In this document: positions 31,946-44,486 of the stretch, in pieces
How the letters are laid out: every line of letters begins with the position of its first letter
Position numbering within the stretch: the stretch's first letter is position 1
DNA from: Hyaloperonospora brassicae
Lineage: Eukaryota > Oomycota > Peronosporomycetes > Peronosporales > Peronosporaceae
DNA: 64,000 nt
NCBI GenBank assembly: GCA_947650285.1
Contig: CANTFL010001475.1
Span: forward strand, 186,001 to 250,000
Direction of reading: 5' to 3'
The notes under the pieces: generated by a model
Told to the model about the DNA's origin: nothing
Databases searched by the model: none
The model's input: only the letters and a program-made list of their open reading frames with translations
Translations under genes and position numbers: made by a program

Positions 31946-34243
31946 TTAAACAACCTCTTCCCGCTTATCATTGTCATCTTCGAGATCTTTGAGATACCCA
32001 TCAAGCGTCATAGCGCCCCGAATGAGCACAGGTTGCTTGTGTCCGAGAATGACCTCTTCGTCCACATACACGGTATGCACATCGTTCGTGTCAGGCAAGT
32101 CGAACATCGTTTCCATGAGCGCACGTTCGAATATAGAGCGCAGGCCTCGCGCACCCGTGTTCTTGCGCAGCGCCGATTCTGCCACAGCCTCTAGCGCACC
32201 TTCTGTCGCGTGAAACGCAACATCACTCAGCGCAAAGAGCGCTTTGTATTGCCGAACAAGACTGTTCTTCGGTTCGGTGAGAACTTGCACGAGCTCTTGC
32301 TTCGACAGACCCGTTGTGCTCACAAGCAACGGAAACCGACCAATAAACTCTGGAATCAGTCCATACGACACTAGATCCTCTGGCTCGGCTTGAGAAAGTA
32401 ACTGGCCAATCTGGTCGCTGTCTTTCATCCGCATATTGGGCATCTGAGCCCCAAAGCCGATCGATGACCGCGCTGTGCGACTAGTCACCTGTTTTTCCAG
32501 ACCGGCAAATGCGCCACCGCAGATAAACAAAATGTTCGTTGTGTCAATGGTAATGTACTCACCGCGAGGGTTCTTGCGACCGCCCTTTTCCGGTACGTTC
32601 ACAATGCTTCCTTCCAAGAGCTTCAGCAGCGCTTGTTGGACCCCTTCACCCGACACGTCGCGTGCGATACTCACATTGTCACTCTTGCGCGTGATTTTGT
32701 CAATCTCGTCAATGTACACGATGCCGCGCTGCGTGGCTTCAAGATTGTAGTTGGCGGCTTGGTACAGCTTGAACAACACCGACTCGACGTCCTCGCCAAC
32801 GTACCCAGCTTGCGTCAGACACGTTGCGTCGGCAATGACAATCGGCACTTTCGCCAATCGTGCCAGCGTCTTGGCCAGCAGCGTCTTCCCCGAGCCCGTG
32901 GGGCCCACGAGCATAATGTTTGTCTTGTCCAACTCGACGCCTTCCAGCGACTGCAACTTGTCGCGGGCCGTCGCGTCATGTCGCAATCTTGACGCGTGGG
33001 CGTGAGCCACTGCATCCGACGCAGACGAGACACTGAGCGTCGGTTGGGTCATTTCCTTTAGCTCGCTGTGATAGTCCGTGACTGTTGTTGCCGTCGGGGT
33101 AGGGTAAATCTCCTCGAGCAGCAACCGACGACCGAGCATCGACCGCCGCGCGTCGTCTGCGTCCGCTCGTTGATCCGTTGCACCAGCCGCACCAATGTGC
33201 TGCTCGTTGTGCTTACTAGAAGACGCATCTGCTTTTCTCGTTGCTCGCAGCAAATCCAAGGCCTCGAGACGCTTGTAGTGGTTGTAAACACCCACCGCCA
33301 GCGTCTTCTTCACCTTGCTCTGGCCCACCACGTACTCATTCAGTCCGTCGTAAATCTCTCGCGGTGTCAACACACGATCTTTCAGCAGCGTCGCGTCTCT
33401 CGCTGCTCGAGACGCAGCGCCATCGGTCGCTAGCTTTGCGTACTCGCCGTCGGCATTCATGTGGCCGGGCCGCGTGGGCGACAGAAAGTTGCCGCTGTAC
33501 AACGGTCCACCTGCAGTCGGACCACGTGGGGTCGGCGCGCCCGGAGACAGCGACGAGCTCAAGGAGCTCAGCGCGGCAGCAGCCGCAGCATTGCGGAAGG
33601 TAGGGGTAGGGTCGGCTAGAGGTTGCACGGTGAGTGCAAAGTGCAGCTTGCAGCTCACGCACTTGACCACGTCGCCCTTTTCCACCTCCGGCAATGTTGA
33701 AGTTGAAGTTGACGTACCCAATGGCTTACCCCCTTTCGAATTCGATGACGTCAACTTGTCCGCACTGAGCGGTTCGGTCAACACGAGGGGCGCGCGGCAC
33801 TGCGGACAGCAGAGTCGGTCGCCGCCTGTTGCTGCTTTCTTCAGGTGGTGTTCAGTAGTGGGGGGAACGATTGTAGTGGTGTTTCGGATGCCACTCGGTA
33901 GGCGGCAGTGCTCAGGCAGACGTCGGGCGCGGGTGGGGCTGGCACACAAGAGCGAGAACGCGCGGCACGAGGTGGTCGCTATGAGGCGCGTCTGCAGCTG
34001 TACATGGAACACGCCGGCGCGGAGGGGGGATGACAGCGAAGGCGGCAGAGCATCGTAGCCGACTAGGGGCGGGGAGACGCGGGATCTACGAAAGACTGAG
34101 GAGGCGGCGTATCGGAGCGAAGAGACCGTTTCTTTCCGAATGCGCGGAGCTTGAAGCGCCGGAAACGGAAAAATAGGGACAGTCGCCTGCGCGTAGACGC
34201 CTCGTTGATTGGCTGAAATATCAATCACCCTTATCATCGTCAT
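31946..34243 (-). CDS. clpX: Mitochondrial-type ClpX, AAA+ unfoldase of the ClpXP protease
   Basis: 765 aa from the ATG at 34243 (a second Met follows two codons later). The Arg-rich N-terminus without acidic residues suits a mitochondrial presequence. A C4 zinc module (CPQC near residue 145 and CVSC near 194) resembles that of mitochondrial ClpX. The AAA+ core has [15 protein letters not shown], Walker A GPTGSGKT (about 446-453), Walker [10 protein letters not shown] (about 506-515) and the sensor-2 GARGLRSI block. It unfolds substrates for the ClpP peptidase in the matrix. The insert between zinc module and core is long and Ser/Ala-rich. It converges with the gene upstream. Intronless. Confidence 0.97.
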   Translation of the reverse strand: MTMIRVIDISANQRGVYAQATVPIFPFPALQAPRIRKETVSSLRYAASSVFRRSRVSPPLVGYDALPPSLSSPLRAGVFHVQLQTRLIATTSCRAFSLLCASPTRARRLPEHCRLPSGIRNTTTIVPPTTEHHLKKAATGGDRLCCPQCRAPLVLTEPLSADKLTSSNSKGGKPLGTSTSTSTLPEVEKGDVVKCVSCKLHFALTVQPLADPTPTFRNAAAAAALSSLSSSLSPGAPTPRGPTAGGPLYSGNFLSPTRPGHMNADGEYAKLATDGAASRAARDATLLKDRVLTPREIYDGLNEYVVGQSKVKKTLAVGVYNHYKRLEALDLLRATRKADASSSKHNEQHIGAAGATDQRADADDARRSMLGRRLLLEEIYPTPTATTVTDYHSELKEMTQPTLSVSSASDAVAHAHASRLRHDATARDKLQSLEGVELDKTNIMLVGPTGSGKTLLAKTLARLAKVPIVIADATCLTQAGYVGEDVESVLFKLYQAANYNLEATQRGIVYIDEIDKITRKSDNVSIARDVSGEGVQQALLKLLEGSIVNVPEKGGRKNPRGEYITIDTTNILFICGGAFAGLEKQVTSRTARSSIGFGAQMPNMRMKDSDQIGQLLSQAEPEDLVSYGLIPEFIGRFPLLVSTTGLSKQELVQVLTEPKNSLVRQYKALFALSDVAFHATEGALEAVAESALRKNTGARGLRSIFERALMETMFDLPDTNDVHTVYVDEEVILGHKQPVLIRGAMTLDGYLKDLEDDNDKREEVV

Positions 34244-36942
34244 GACTGGCAGCGCCAGAACAACGACGTTTTCCAATGAAAAGCAACGGGATGACAACGA
34301 CGATCGAGTTTAGCGCCATTACTAATCGATAGACTTTGTGTGATGGCGGTGGCACTTTGCAGCGAGCAAGTGCATGCGTAAAGCACAGCTTCGTTAGTGT
34401 GAGGACAATCACATAGCAATAAAGCAAGGCTGAACTTTGATGGTACGGGCCTCCACTGGCTCTAGGTGTATTGCGGAAAGCTACGAACCGGAGTTTTGCA
34501 ATCGAAGTCAGAATTACTACAATCGATATTGCAGGCGAGGATTCCTCGATATCATATCGCCGAGCGCGTACGAAGACATCACCAGTGAGTGAGCAACTCG
34601 TACTGTGCGATCGCGATACTGCTGCTACCACCATTTCCGCCGATAACTCGTTCGGAGGTAAAAGTTGACTACGACAAAATGGAACACCTGTGCGGGAATA
34701 AACGTAGGGCTGGATCTTGCAGCTATCTGGGCGGATTCCATTTACGTGTGGTATCCTCTTCAGATCCTCACACCACCTGGCGGTACGCTTGTTCTACAAT
34801 CGCATGCACAGCAGTCAAAATTCGAATCGACCCGACAGAGACCTAGCGTGAGATCTGCAAGACTTCGTGCAGCACTCCGACCCCTGTGCGGTTGTGCAGC
34901 AGCGTACCTCATTCGACACGCATGTGGTCTTTGCTGACGCGATTACCAAGCCTCGTGAAAACTCTTGTTGACGTTGTCCAAGTCGTGGTCTCTGCAGTGT
35001 GCCGTTGTCTGGGTAGTAAGCCACTAGCTGAAAGGAACAAAGGATCGTATTTGTGCGCCTTTTAGTTGCTTGCAACGCATTCTTGCGGTAGCTGAATAGA
35101 AGGTGTATTCGATGATGAAGATCTGGTGACGGAAGCCAGGTGGCCAATGAAGCGGCAGACCAGACAGAAAGGCTAGTGAGCAAGTGTGTGATCTTCATCT
35201 GGAACTGCCGATGGAGGAAACCTCAAGCCTTTGGTATTCAAGTAACCAAACAGAGTATATGAGCTCTTCGTTGACAAAACACACCCTTCTTCGAAGAAAA
35301 CACACCGCGTTCCGATGATGATTCAGTTCGACCGTCCGGACCAAGCGGCTGCCCAGATACGACGCACAGTAATGGTTTTCAAGGCATCATAGGCTTGGGC
35401 CACTGGGTGTAAATAATAGTCTGCTGATTGCTGATGAAGCGAAGCAAGTGATTACAGAAGGTTTGCGCACTACTCGACGACTGAACGTGCACCACCAATC
35501 CAATTATAAATTCACATCGAATATTCCAACAAATCGTCGCCGAGCGCGCATGAGAGCGAGCAAATATAATAGCATGCTGTTCGATGACTCGCTATGGTGA
35601 GTTGGAGCATATGGTGTCGGCGGCGTGGCACAGTTTGATAGATTGTGTCCTACGTCCGTGGGGATTGCGCATACTTCTTCAACTTTTCAGCGTTGCATTG
35701 GTCGTCCACGACGAACATCTTCGCCACAATCATGACAGCCGGAGTCGGAGCACATTGTTACATGCGAACGGCAGATGCTCAATACACTTCATTCGACTAA
35801 ATCATTGCTGTCACATCGGCATGAGAGACAAGTCTCCGGGCCTCGGATCCCTACCGTGCCTTTTGAGCGAAGCCAGGACCGTATTTAAAGAGCCCTATAT
35901 GAACGCCGTGGCGCGGACCAAGCTAGGACTATTTTTTTTGTACAACACGGTTCGTCTGGAGTCAGCTAATGGTAGAAAACACGTCACATTGAAGTTGAAA
36001 TATGCGTCTACGAAGTGTAAGCCGAATCTGCATCCATGCGAGTGGATTTTGAGACCTCTGTCAGAGGACACCCGCTGAAGCTGCACGCGTTTCTGGAATC
36101 AGTCCAGAAACTTCGGCTCACCGTGGTTCTAGCATTTCCTGTATAAAATAATTGTACATGTCCATATCACAGACGGAGACCGAGTATTAGTTATGGAACA
36201 CTTGTCGTCATCTAAAGAGTGTACAAACAGTTTCTACTTACATTCTTGGCACGGAAACCACTATTTTTCGTCGAAAGCAGCAAAATAAATCAGCTTCCAT
36301 GTAGGAATGATTGCGCTGTGTGCGCAAGTTCCATTTATAAATACACAATCACTTGTTTCTCTTCTACAATCTATCCTCAGTTGATCTATTTTGACTTTAT
36401 CGATCGAAACGCATCTACATTCGCCACCAAGGCAGAATACACATACGCATGCGTTCGTTCATTTTCATACAAAGGGCTAGTCCTTGAGGATTCATTCAGC
36501 AGTTTGTCCGGTTGATCTCATGGCACACTGATGCACATAGGTACGATCTGTCTTGCATGATGACCCGCGCATGCCTTGTTTGCTAATGTCGCGCCTTCTT
36601 CGACGAGTCAGCGAAGGATAGGCAGACCAGATTGTACAGCATCGCGCACAGACGACATCACAGCGACTCACTGCACCAGTTTCTCTGATTTGCACTCCCA
36701 TAATCACGGTCGTCGACCGCAGTTGTTCGACTTATTCAGCGCTGATCGTTCGCTCGTGATTCGGGCGTTCAGGGACCGTCTGTCACAAAAGTAAGGATGA
36801 GCCGAGTCCGCGCCGAATGGTTCGAGTATCCCTACCCCCTCTCCTAGCCGCACGATTTTCCATTCCGCACTTGTTCTATTCACTTGACCCACTAAGTCAG
36901 TAGCAGTGCGGACAGCACCCGCGTTCAGTTCTCTTGTCGCGT
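34244..36942. other. 2.7-kb stretch between ClpX and the PDZ gene (divergent)
   Basis: It must hold the promoters of both flanking genes. Open frames of 164 codons (35584-36078, +) and 127 codons (35198-34815, -, with a hydrophobic N-terminus) start at ATG but resemble nothing known and have no repeat of domain motifs. I treat them as probable chance frames. No RNA gene or repeat is evident. Confidence 0.35.
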
Positions 36943-39900
36943 ATGGCGGCGCAGCTGCACGCGCCCATAGACGCCGACCAGCGGCAGGAGTTCCTCATCA
37001 ACTGGAACGCTGGACCTCTCGGCGTCGTGCTGCGGCCCGATGCGGGCCACGACGCGTCTCCGGTCGTGGCCCAGCTCCTGCCGCAGCCTTCCGTGGTCAA
37101 GATGGCAGGCGTGCGGGAAGGCGACGTGCTCATCAGCGTCAACGGCACAAAGACGACGCACTTGGGCTACGAGAAGGTGGTGCGGTTGCTCTTCAAAGAG
37201 CGCTTGCCGATGATTCTGCACTTCCGCTCGCCGCGTAGCGGGCGTGGCCGCGGGCGGGCGCGTTCGAGTAGCTCGACGCGCAATCGCGCGACGTCTCGAG
37301 TGCCCATGTTGGAGGAGGAATGTTATCCGAAGGTACCCGTCGAGGACAAAGTGTCTAGCAGCTCGCGGACAAAGAAGCGGGAGAAGAAGAAGAAGAAGGA
37401 GGGAACAAAGACGAAAGGAGACGACGACGTCGACGAGGACAACGACGACGTCAGGCACAAGAGCAGAAGCACAGAGACAGGCGAGCGCCGTCGACAGCGG
37501 AAGCAGTACAGTGTCGTGTGGGAGCGAGGCTCGCTGGGCCTTTCGTTTCGCGCGTACAGCTCGAGCGTGAACGTTCCGTGCGTCGACTTTATCAGTGCAA
37601 GCCGCGGTCAGGGACGCGGCATGGACCGCATTTGCGTCAATGACGTGCTCGTTGCGATCAATGGCGAGAAGACGAAGGCGCTCGGGGTGGAGAAGGTGCT
37701 GCGATGGCTACACGTTGTGGACAAGCCCGTGGTGTTGCGGTTCTATGCGTCTTCGAACCGCGTAGTGCTGGACTCAGCACATGGATTGTATGCGGACCCG
37801 TTCGATGCACCGTACGACGAGACGTTGATGATGCAGAAGAGACGACTGGCGGTTCCTCAGCCTGAAGGGGAACCGGCCCCGCGTCCTCCGCGTCGGAATA
37901 ATAGTGTGGACCACGTTGTACCTGCTCACTACAAAACAGATCGAGGCCCTTTTTGTCGCAGCGAGGACGAGTTGCAGCGGTCAAAGGGTCCACGACAGTA
38001 CTTGAGGGATTATACTACGCAGTTTGAAACGCAGTCGCCATCGGAAGCCCAGGAGTCACCGAAGTACAGTCGAGCATTTGAAATTCAAGCCAAGCAGCGA
38101 CGGCACTCGTATGGCTTGATAAGTGATTACGCGGGAGATCGAGAGCTTGTGTATGAAGAAAATGACAAGGTGGACATCTTTGATCGAGAGCCGCCTATGC
38201 GTGCGCGGCAGTTTGACGTGAAAAGTGATGCGCGCATGATGTCGCATCGTCACAGACAGCAGGAGGACGCAGGTCGCTTTTACGAACTCAATCAGGCACA
38301 ATTGCCACCCACACGAACGCGTGCTCGTTCAAGTGCGGCCCAGCAGCAGCGTGCACTCCCAGAGAGCAAGTCGGCACGATCAAAGGTGACAGTTTCCGCT
38401 GGAGCCGCGCGCCCACGGCTAGCGTCACATGACAGTCAAGTCAGCAACTCGTCGCAGATGAGTTTTGATGAGGCCGCTGGCGTTGTCGCTCGGGCGACGG
38501 GTAAGTCCGTGAAAGAATGCAAGTTTGGGGGTGTGCCAGTGCTTGACATCAAGGAAGGAACCGTGCAGTCAAAGCTGATGTATATTTACGCCAAGGCTTG
38601 CTTGGCGATGGAGAACAAATCTGACAACCAAGATGCGTTGGGAGACCACGAACCGCTCCGCACTTCCAGACACCCGGTCAGTCGAAAGACACACCCCAAT
38701 TTTTTGTCGTACACCATTTTGCAGGATGACGCTGTGGTTTCGAAGTATAAGGAGAAAAATCGTGGCACCAGCAGCAGAGCTGTGGTCAAGCAGAAAGAGA
38801 AGCACAAGGCTGAATCTACCAACGAAATGGACTGTAGCATCACGCCTGGGGTCACCGACCACAGGCCCGATAAGAGGATGTGGACTATGCAAAAGGACAT
38901 TGACATTACAGTGTCGCCGGTTGCTGACCGGCCTCATTCTTCGGTAGACCCGTCTTGTTTGACAGTCATCGATGCAGCCACCTCGACACTTCCTCCGCAA
39001 GCCCATGCGACCCCCACTGATGATTTCATTTCGCTCAGTGACTTTGCGGTGCAGGATGGAAGAGTGGTTGAACGCCGCCCTACATTGGGGTTTAGTAGCA
39101 TTGCAGATACTCCAGTGCCATCAGCGGTGGGTGGTGATGCCGAAAAGAGTGAGGGACAGCAAGAGGAGCTTTCAGCGGTTGACGAGACGGATGTTAAGTG
39201 TATAGCAAGGATCAACGCTGAATCTATTGAGGGATGTGCGACGGTCGAGTCGAAGTTGACAAAGCCACCACACGACGCTTCTGATGATGGCCACCAACAA
39301 AAAGACCGAGTTGCGGTCGATCAACGGATGGAGTCGCATGAAATGATGACTGACGTGCCTGGAGGAGAGCAGAATGGTACTAACGTGCACGAGTATACTG
39401 ACGAGATGCAAAAAGGTGCGGCGCGCGAGCACAAAAATGGGCACGAAGATGACGATTTTGCCAGCATCGGCGGTAGTAACGAACGAGGTTTGGCTGCAGG
39501 TGTGGCGTCTCTCGACGGTCTACTTGACTTTTCACTCAATGACGGCAGCCACGATAACGAGGAGTGTGTCTACGCTGATGCCGGTTACGGAGTAAGCGAG
39601 AGAACTGGTGCGGGTGAAATAGAGCCCGCAAGCACGTCGTTGATTACAAAGCTAGGATTTGATCATGCACGGAAGGTTAGCAAAACGAATGACAACGGAG
39701 ATGATGAAGCCTTCGATGAGCGTGGAAAGCACAACGAGAACGGAGAGTACGAGGAGAACGATGTAGACGCCGGCGTTGAGGCACTGTCCGATCCGCTAGT
39801 GAGCACACTCTTCCACAACCACCCGGATGTTTGTGAGGTCATTAAGGACAAGCCTGCTTGTGCTGTGCTTGTGAAGAAAAGCATGATCGACGAGATTCAG

Positions 39901-40356
39901 GAGATACTTCAGAGTCTACAGATGGAGGTGCACTTTGAGCGTCACTCAACTACAGCATTTGGTTCAACGGCAAGTCCGTCGCGCAGTCTGCCACATAGCT
40001 GCGATACTGATGGTCAGCATTGCTACCGGTGCGGAACCACCTGTGAGCTAGTGGAGCTGGATATCGCACGAGGACAGCGTGAGCTCTACTGTCCAGAATG
40101 CTGTGAGATGTTTTTCTTCAGTGAGGATTGCCAGTCACCCGTGGCAAGAAGTAGCAAGGTGCTGCAGGGCGCAGATCGATTGACTGCTGATACGGATGCA
40201 CCTGCTGAGGTAGTTCGATTTGATGACAGCTCCGTCACCAGCGGAGACATAGTTAACCCATGGCGGTACAACTTGCAACGTAGCGACACCTCGTCGTCTA
40301 CTCGGGGCTCAGACACGCCGAGTATGACAAAACCGGTGGACGAAGTGTGGCTATGA
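36943..40356 (+). CDS. Tandem-PDZ protein with C-terminal zinc ribbon
   Basis: 1137 aa from ATG at 36943; the open frame extends slightly further but without an ATG. PDZ-like domain 1 spans about residues 8-98 (GPLGVVLRPD carboxylate-loop counterpart, then GVREGDVLISVNG). A Lys-rich then acidic linker (about 142-170) follows, then PDZ 2 at about 186-272 (GSLGLSF, then NDVLVAINGEKT). A long polar, probably disordered middle follows. Near the end (about 1026-1058) CYRCG...CPEC is a C4 zinc ribbon. PDZ domains bind C-terminal peptides, so a scaffold role is likely. I do not know a named orthologue. Intronless. Confidence 0.92.
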   Translation: MAAQLHAPIDADQRQEFLINWNAGPLGVVLRPDAGHDASPVVAQLLPQPSVVKMAGVREGDVLISVNGTKTTHLGYEKVVRLLFKERLPMILHFRSPRSGRGRGRARSSSSTRNRATSRVPMLEEECYPKVPVEDKVSSSSRTKKREKKKKKEGTKTKGDDDVDEDNDDVRHKSRSTETGERRRQRKQYSVVWERGSLGLSFRAYSSSVNVPCVDFISASRGQGRGMDRICVNDVLVAINGEKTKALGVEKVLRWLHVVDKPVVLRFYASSNRVVLDSAHGLYADPFDAPYDETLMMQKRRLAVPQPEGEPAPRPPRRNNSVDHVVPAHYKTDRGPFCRSEDELQRSKGPRQYLRDYTTQFETQSPSEAQESPKYSRAFEIQAKQRRHSYGLISDYAGDRELVYEENDKVDIFDREPPMRARQFDVKSDARMMSHRHRQQEDAGRFYELNQAQLPPTRTRARSSAAQQQRALPESKSARSKVTVSAGAARPRLASHDSQVSNSSQMSFDEAAGVVARATGKSVKECKFGGVPVLDIKEGTVQSKLMYIYAKACLAMENKSDNQDALGDHEPLRTSRHPVSRKTHPNFLSYTILQDDAVVSKYKEKNRGTSSRAVVKQKEKHKAESTNEMDCSITPGVTDHRPDKRMWTMQKDIDITVSPVADRPHSSVDPSCLTVIDAATSTLPPQAHATPTDDFISLSDFAVQDGRVVERRPTLGFSSIADTPVPSAVGGDAEKSEGQQEELSAVDETDVKCIARINAESIEGCATVESKLTKPPHDASDDGHQQKDRVAVDQRMESHEMMTDVPGGEQNGTNVHEYTDEMQKGAAREHKNGHEDDDFASIGGSNERGLAAGVASLDGLLDFSLNDGSHDNEECVYADAGYGVSERTGAGEIEPASTSLITKLGFDHARKVSKTNDNGDDEAFDERGKHNENGEYEENDVDAGVEALSDPLVSTLFHNHPDVCEVIKDKPACAVLVKKSMIDEIQEILQSLQMEVHFERHSTTAFGSTASPSRSLPHSCDTDGQHCYRCGTTCELVELDIARGQRELYCPECCEMFFFSEDCQSPVARSSKVLQGADRLTADTDAPAEVVRFDDSSVTSGDIVNPWRYNLQRSDTSSSTRGSDTPSMTKPVDEVWL

Positions 40357-43300
40357 GCAATTATGCATTACGACTTTGAGGCGTGCTTCAAATAGCTCGT
40401 CAAGTCTGGTTGTAAGTAATTTTGTAAAGTATGTTTGGGGGTGTCGAACAGTGGCTTGCTGGCGTGGAGAGCCGTACAAGTTGCGTCACGTGCTTGCTAA
40501 TGATAAGCTTTTGTGGCGGTGTTCCCAGGTCGTGCCAAAACGCCTATTTAAGGAAAGGTGCAATGACAGGATGACCTATTCTTGAAATGCAAGTAATTAT
40601 TTTGGGTGATTGTGCACGAATGCAGCAGCTTTGCGTGTTTACGTTCGAATTCTCTTAGGCGCTTTGCATGGCATTTCTGCAATATCGTGTGTGGATACTC
40701 AAGTCTTCATTCAAAATGCACACACGGCGATGTCGCACTGCTTCGTGTTCGTGGTTCTTGGACGTCCTTGCTCCAGCGGTACACAACTGTACAACAGGCG
40801 CAGCTGACCCGTCACTTTCTTGGAAATATATGGCAGCTATGCCGGTTGCAAGCACGTCTCCAGCACAAACGAATTTTTGATCACTCCGCGGTCAGGTGGT
40901 AGTAGGATCGCAGGCCTTTGCCAGTAAAAAAGTGCCGCTGGAATGTCGTTTGCATCGTTTTCTCGATGACTCGAGTCAGTCGGCGATCATTTCGTCGACA
41001 AAGTTTGTTAAAAACACAATGTTGATTCGTCTAGCCGCCTCTTGGTGATACGAAAATAGCTGACATTGCCAGCGCGATGCCGCGGACTGTCCTCACTCAC
41101 ACGGAGCAAACTCGTTTGCAGTGTGGTTTCCCCTGATCCAGAAAGACCCGAATAGGCCGAAGATGTGCTTGCTCTTTTGAGTTGTCCTCTTTGTCTGAGT
41201 TCGGTGGTCTATGTCGACGACAAACCCATGGACAGCTGTAGCTTGATGATGTTATACTGTGGTAACGTGAAGTCGGTTGAGAATAGTGGCATCAGTTGGA
41301 CGGTCCTTTGGACAGTAAAGACGAAGGCTTTTGTTACGTCTGCGCCACAAGGCGAGACTTAGTCCTGGTCGCCATCTTGCCCGACAAACAGTAACCAAAG
41401 CTGCGAAGACGTGTATGAGCTGACCAGCCAATGCAGTGCAGATCTGGACGAGCATGGACAGGAGCAGAATGACGACACGGCTTCAGGCGTTTCGCCTTGT
41501 ACGCCTTGCCACCAGCCGACCGAATTATGAGTGGGATGATTGTGTCGCAGATCAAGTGCTATGGTTCAAGCAAGGACGACGCATCTACGTAGCTAGTGTG
41601 CCTGATTGCAACTTGTGTGACGAGCCCGCGCGAGTGATAGGTTTTTGCGTCCTGTAGCTTCAACCCACTCGATTCTTCCCACCCAAGCTACTCTGACTTC
41701 GTCTCTGCGGACGGTCGGCTGTGATTGTGCCATAGCCGCCATTCTTGCGACCGTTGTTGTCACTCAGTTCCACGGCAAAACTTGGGTCTTTCGGTCAGTT
41801 TCCTTGACGTGCGGTCAGGTGCGTGTGTAGCACAAGCGAAGCTATGATTACCGAGAGATAAGTTGTGGTGTGACAGTCAAGTGGACTGAGTCAATCGTGG
41901 TTTGCCATGGGCTGTCTAGGTATGTCCTATCGTACGACGGACGTAGGACGGTAATTGCCGAAAACTGAATGGTGTAACGGTCGGCACAAGTATTGATTGG
42001 TCGGCGTTGCAGTGGTTGACGAAAACTCGACTGGATTGTGCGTGAAAGGAGAAATGCTGAAAGCGCTTAGCACGATCACTATTGAAGTCAAGCGGATGAA
42101 GGTGCCGTAACCCGGTAGATAAGAAGAGTATACCATGGGCCTTATTCATATGGTTACGCATCTGACAATGTTGTGTCTGCGCCGAAGCCTCGATCGGATG
42201 ATGATGGTGAGAGGTACATTCGCGATCGCGGAAGCGGCAGCATACCACGTACAGCACCATTGATCGTTGGTGAAGATTGAGCCAGTGTGTTGCCTTCGCC
42301 GCATGACAAGACATTGGAACAGGATTACGCTATCCAGAGCGGCGGTCCTGACTGCTATACAATCTGATGGCTGCTTTCGATAAAGAGAAGCTTGATGGTG
42401 TGGCGTTGGTATATTCTACTGTAGCGCAGATCGATGGAGGTAGTAAGCAGCTGGGAGGCTACCTGGCTTGGATTTGTGTTGCAATCGCTATAGCCGACAA
42501 GCGGCGATTTATAGGTGGATGGACAGTGACTGTGCAATCCTTGTTCCGCTTGTATACCGGCACTTAATGTGACGAGTGTATGCAGCGTACCTCACAGCCT
42601 GGTACCAGCTCGATGATAAGTCGAATTCTACGGAATCTTCCGGAAGTTCGATCGTTCTATCTTACCTATTTTTATTCACTGCCCGCATGCTCGTTTTGAG
42701 ACACAAAGATGTTTCGAGTATCAAGATCATGTTTTACGCTTCTTGATACCGCATCAGTTGGTCATGCCCAAGGAATGAGCATCGTAACTCTTGGTGACTT
42801 GGGTTCCGCTACATGTTTCTTGCCTGCGTTGCGGCGCACAGTGCAAGATCATGGCATGTGCTATGTGAGCTTGCTGTTCGTAATGGTCGCCGTTTTTGTC
42901 GACGATACCGATCGTAAGAGGAGCCAACAAGTAGAAGGTTCTGGTTGAGACACACTGTCAAATGCTATCTAACTGTACCTGTCCTGATTGCATGACAATG
43001 TAATCAATTTGTGGCATTTGAGATGATGTGCGCAACCTGCACAGCCAACGATACGTGGTCAAGCAAGTGTACGTGGTACTTGTAAACAAAGTAACCGCAA
43101 CAAAGCCCTGCACCGACACCGGAGCTGCCTATTATAAGCGACCAAGGGTATGTAAGGTGTAGAGTACGGTGCGTCACTACGCTATGTCGGAACGGATGAC
43201 ACGTCGTTTCCTACACTGTTTTGCATACAGATGACACGTCGTTTCCTACACTGTTTCGCATACAGATACACGCGCTACACACGCACTTTGCCGTGACATG

Positions 43301-43709
43301 TATGGCTTGACGCCTGTGCCTGTGAAAGTAAGCACAAAAAACAAAGGCTTTGATGTGCAAAAATGTATGTTGTCTGTCTATTCAGAGGATGTAACCGAAC
43401 ATGTTTTTCCTACAAAGACCCTGTCTGCGTATGTCCGCGGTGTCCCATCCACCATTTCTTCGCCATCATTCCAAGACAAGTTCTTCGACACTACAACCTC
43501 CTTATCAGCGCAGTCCAAAAGCGTTTCCAGCAGTGTGTAAGTAGCAGCATCATGTTTCTGCTGATTCTACTGCTTAATTTAATCTTTCATCGCGTCAAGG
43601 TGTCGATTCGCAAGAAACGTTATGTCTTGTTCCATATTAAGGAGCTTGTAGACTTGCTGAGGCGTTTTACCATCTTATAACCACTTGTCGCCATTGTCCC
43701 TGTACTGCT
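40357..43709. other. 3.35-kb gene-poor stretch
   Basis: No supported gene. Open frames stay at or below 132 codons with no recognisable motifs. It contains a 35-bp tandem duplication at 43195-43264. No LTR or LINE signature is visible. Confidence 0.4.
43195..43264. repeat. 35-bp tandem duplication
   Basis: Two adjacent 35-bp units beginning GATGACACGTCGTTTCC, differing at one base (TTTTGC against TTTCGC). A recent local duplication. Confidence 0.9.
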
Positions 43710-44189
43710 TCACCTTTTTCTTATACTTTTATGGCAGATCAGAAAAATCCACGATTCGAGTGTTGTCTGTGAATCTGCTGGATTTGATGGGAGTTTAACC
43801 ATCCTTCGAAACGCTGCACTGCCATGCATACCATGATCGACTACTGGTTGGGTATGTTCATTGAACTTCTGTCGATCTGAAGGCGTCATTCGATAGGTGG
43901 CATCGGTGTTGACCCAGCTCTTTGGTGTGAAGTGTGGCAAACTGTTGCCTACGAGAGGTGTGACCTTATCGAAAAATTTAGTCGTCGTCTCCTCGGCAAT
44001 AGTGGTGTTACCTGTCTTCGGCAGCCCGTACACAGGGACGCCGTTGTGATCGTCGACACGCAGGCGATCACCGGATGAGACTCCGCCTTCCGTCGTGTTG
44101 GCGCCTGGCGCACCCGAGAAACTCGTGATACTCGTAATACTCACCGAAATCGCAGCGAACGCCAGGAGATCGACAGCGTACATCTTCAT
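43710..44189 (-). CDS. Small secreted protein candidate, RXLR-like DRLR at residue 41
   Basis: 159 aa from ATG at 44189 (second Met two codons on). The hydrophobic segment from about residue 5 to 24 (LLAFAAISVSITS) reads as a signal peptide. The sequence SGDRLRVDD at 39-47 sits where oomycete RXLR motifs occur, followed by acidic residues, but the first Arg is Asp, so it is not canonical. The remainder is polar, rich in Thr, Pro and His, with no Cys until near the end. The longer frame to 44276 lacks an ATG. It could be a degenerate effector or another secreted protein. Confidence 0.55.
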   Translation of the reverse strand: MKMYAVDLLAFAAISVSITSITSFSGAPGANTTEGGVSSGDRLRVDDHNGVPVYGLPKTGNTTIAEETTTKFFDKVTPLVGNSLPHFTPKSWVNTDATYRMTPSDRQKFNEHTQPVVDHGMHGSAAFRRMVKLPSNPADSQTTLESWIFLICHKSIRKR

Positions 44190-44486
44190 TGTCACGCAGC
44201 GTCGTTGGCCTTCCTGGGGCGAGAGGGCAAGTTTTGCAATGGCCAAAAGAACCGCAAGCAAAGCCCGGCAGAACACGAACTAGAGCAGAGTCCTAATTTA
44301 CTGATTCTGGGCAGTTGTATCTTCTGTTTCACTGTATAATTGGAGTGCCGTTCCCCAGAGTAAGCGATTTTGCAGCTCCTTTTCACGTGACTGGACAAAA
44401 AGAATCGCGAGAAACGCGATGTACCGTAAAACATCGCTACATGAGTACTGCTGGGATGCCACTTCTAAGTTAGAAAGGTTATCGTT

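Noticed and set aside
34815..35198. 127-codon minus-strand frame with hydrophobic start as a secreted protein
   Set aside because: The hydrophobic start is weak, the rest has no effector motif, and it overlaps other chance frames.
35584..36078. 164-codon ATG frame as a gene
   Set aside because: No domain, no composition bias of coding sequence that I can see, and no splice context; probably chance.
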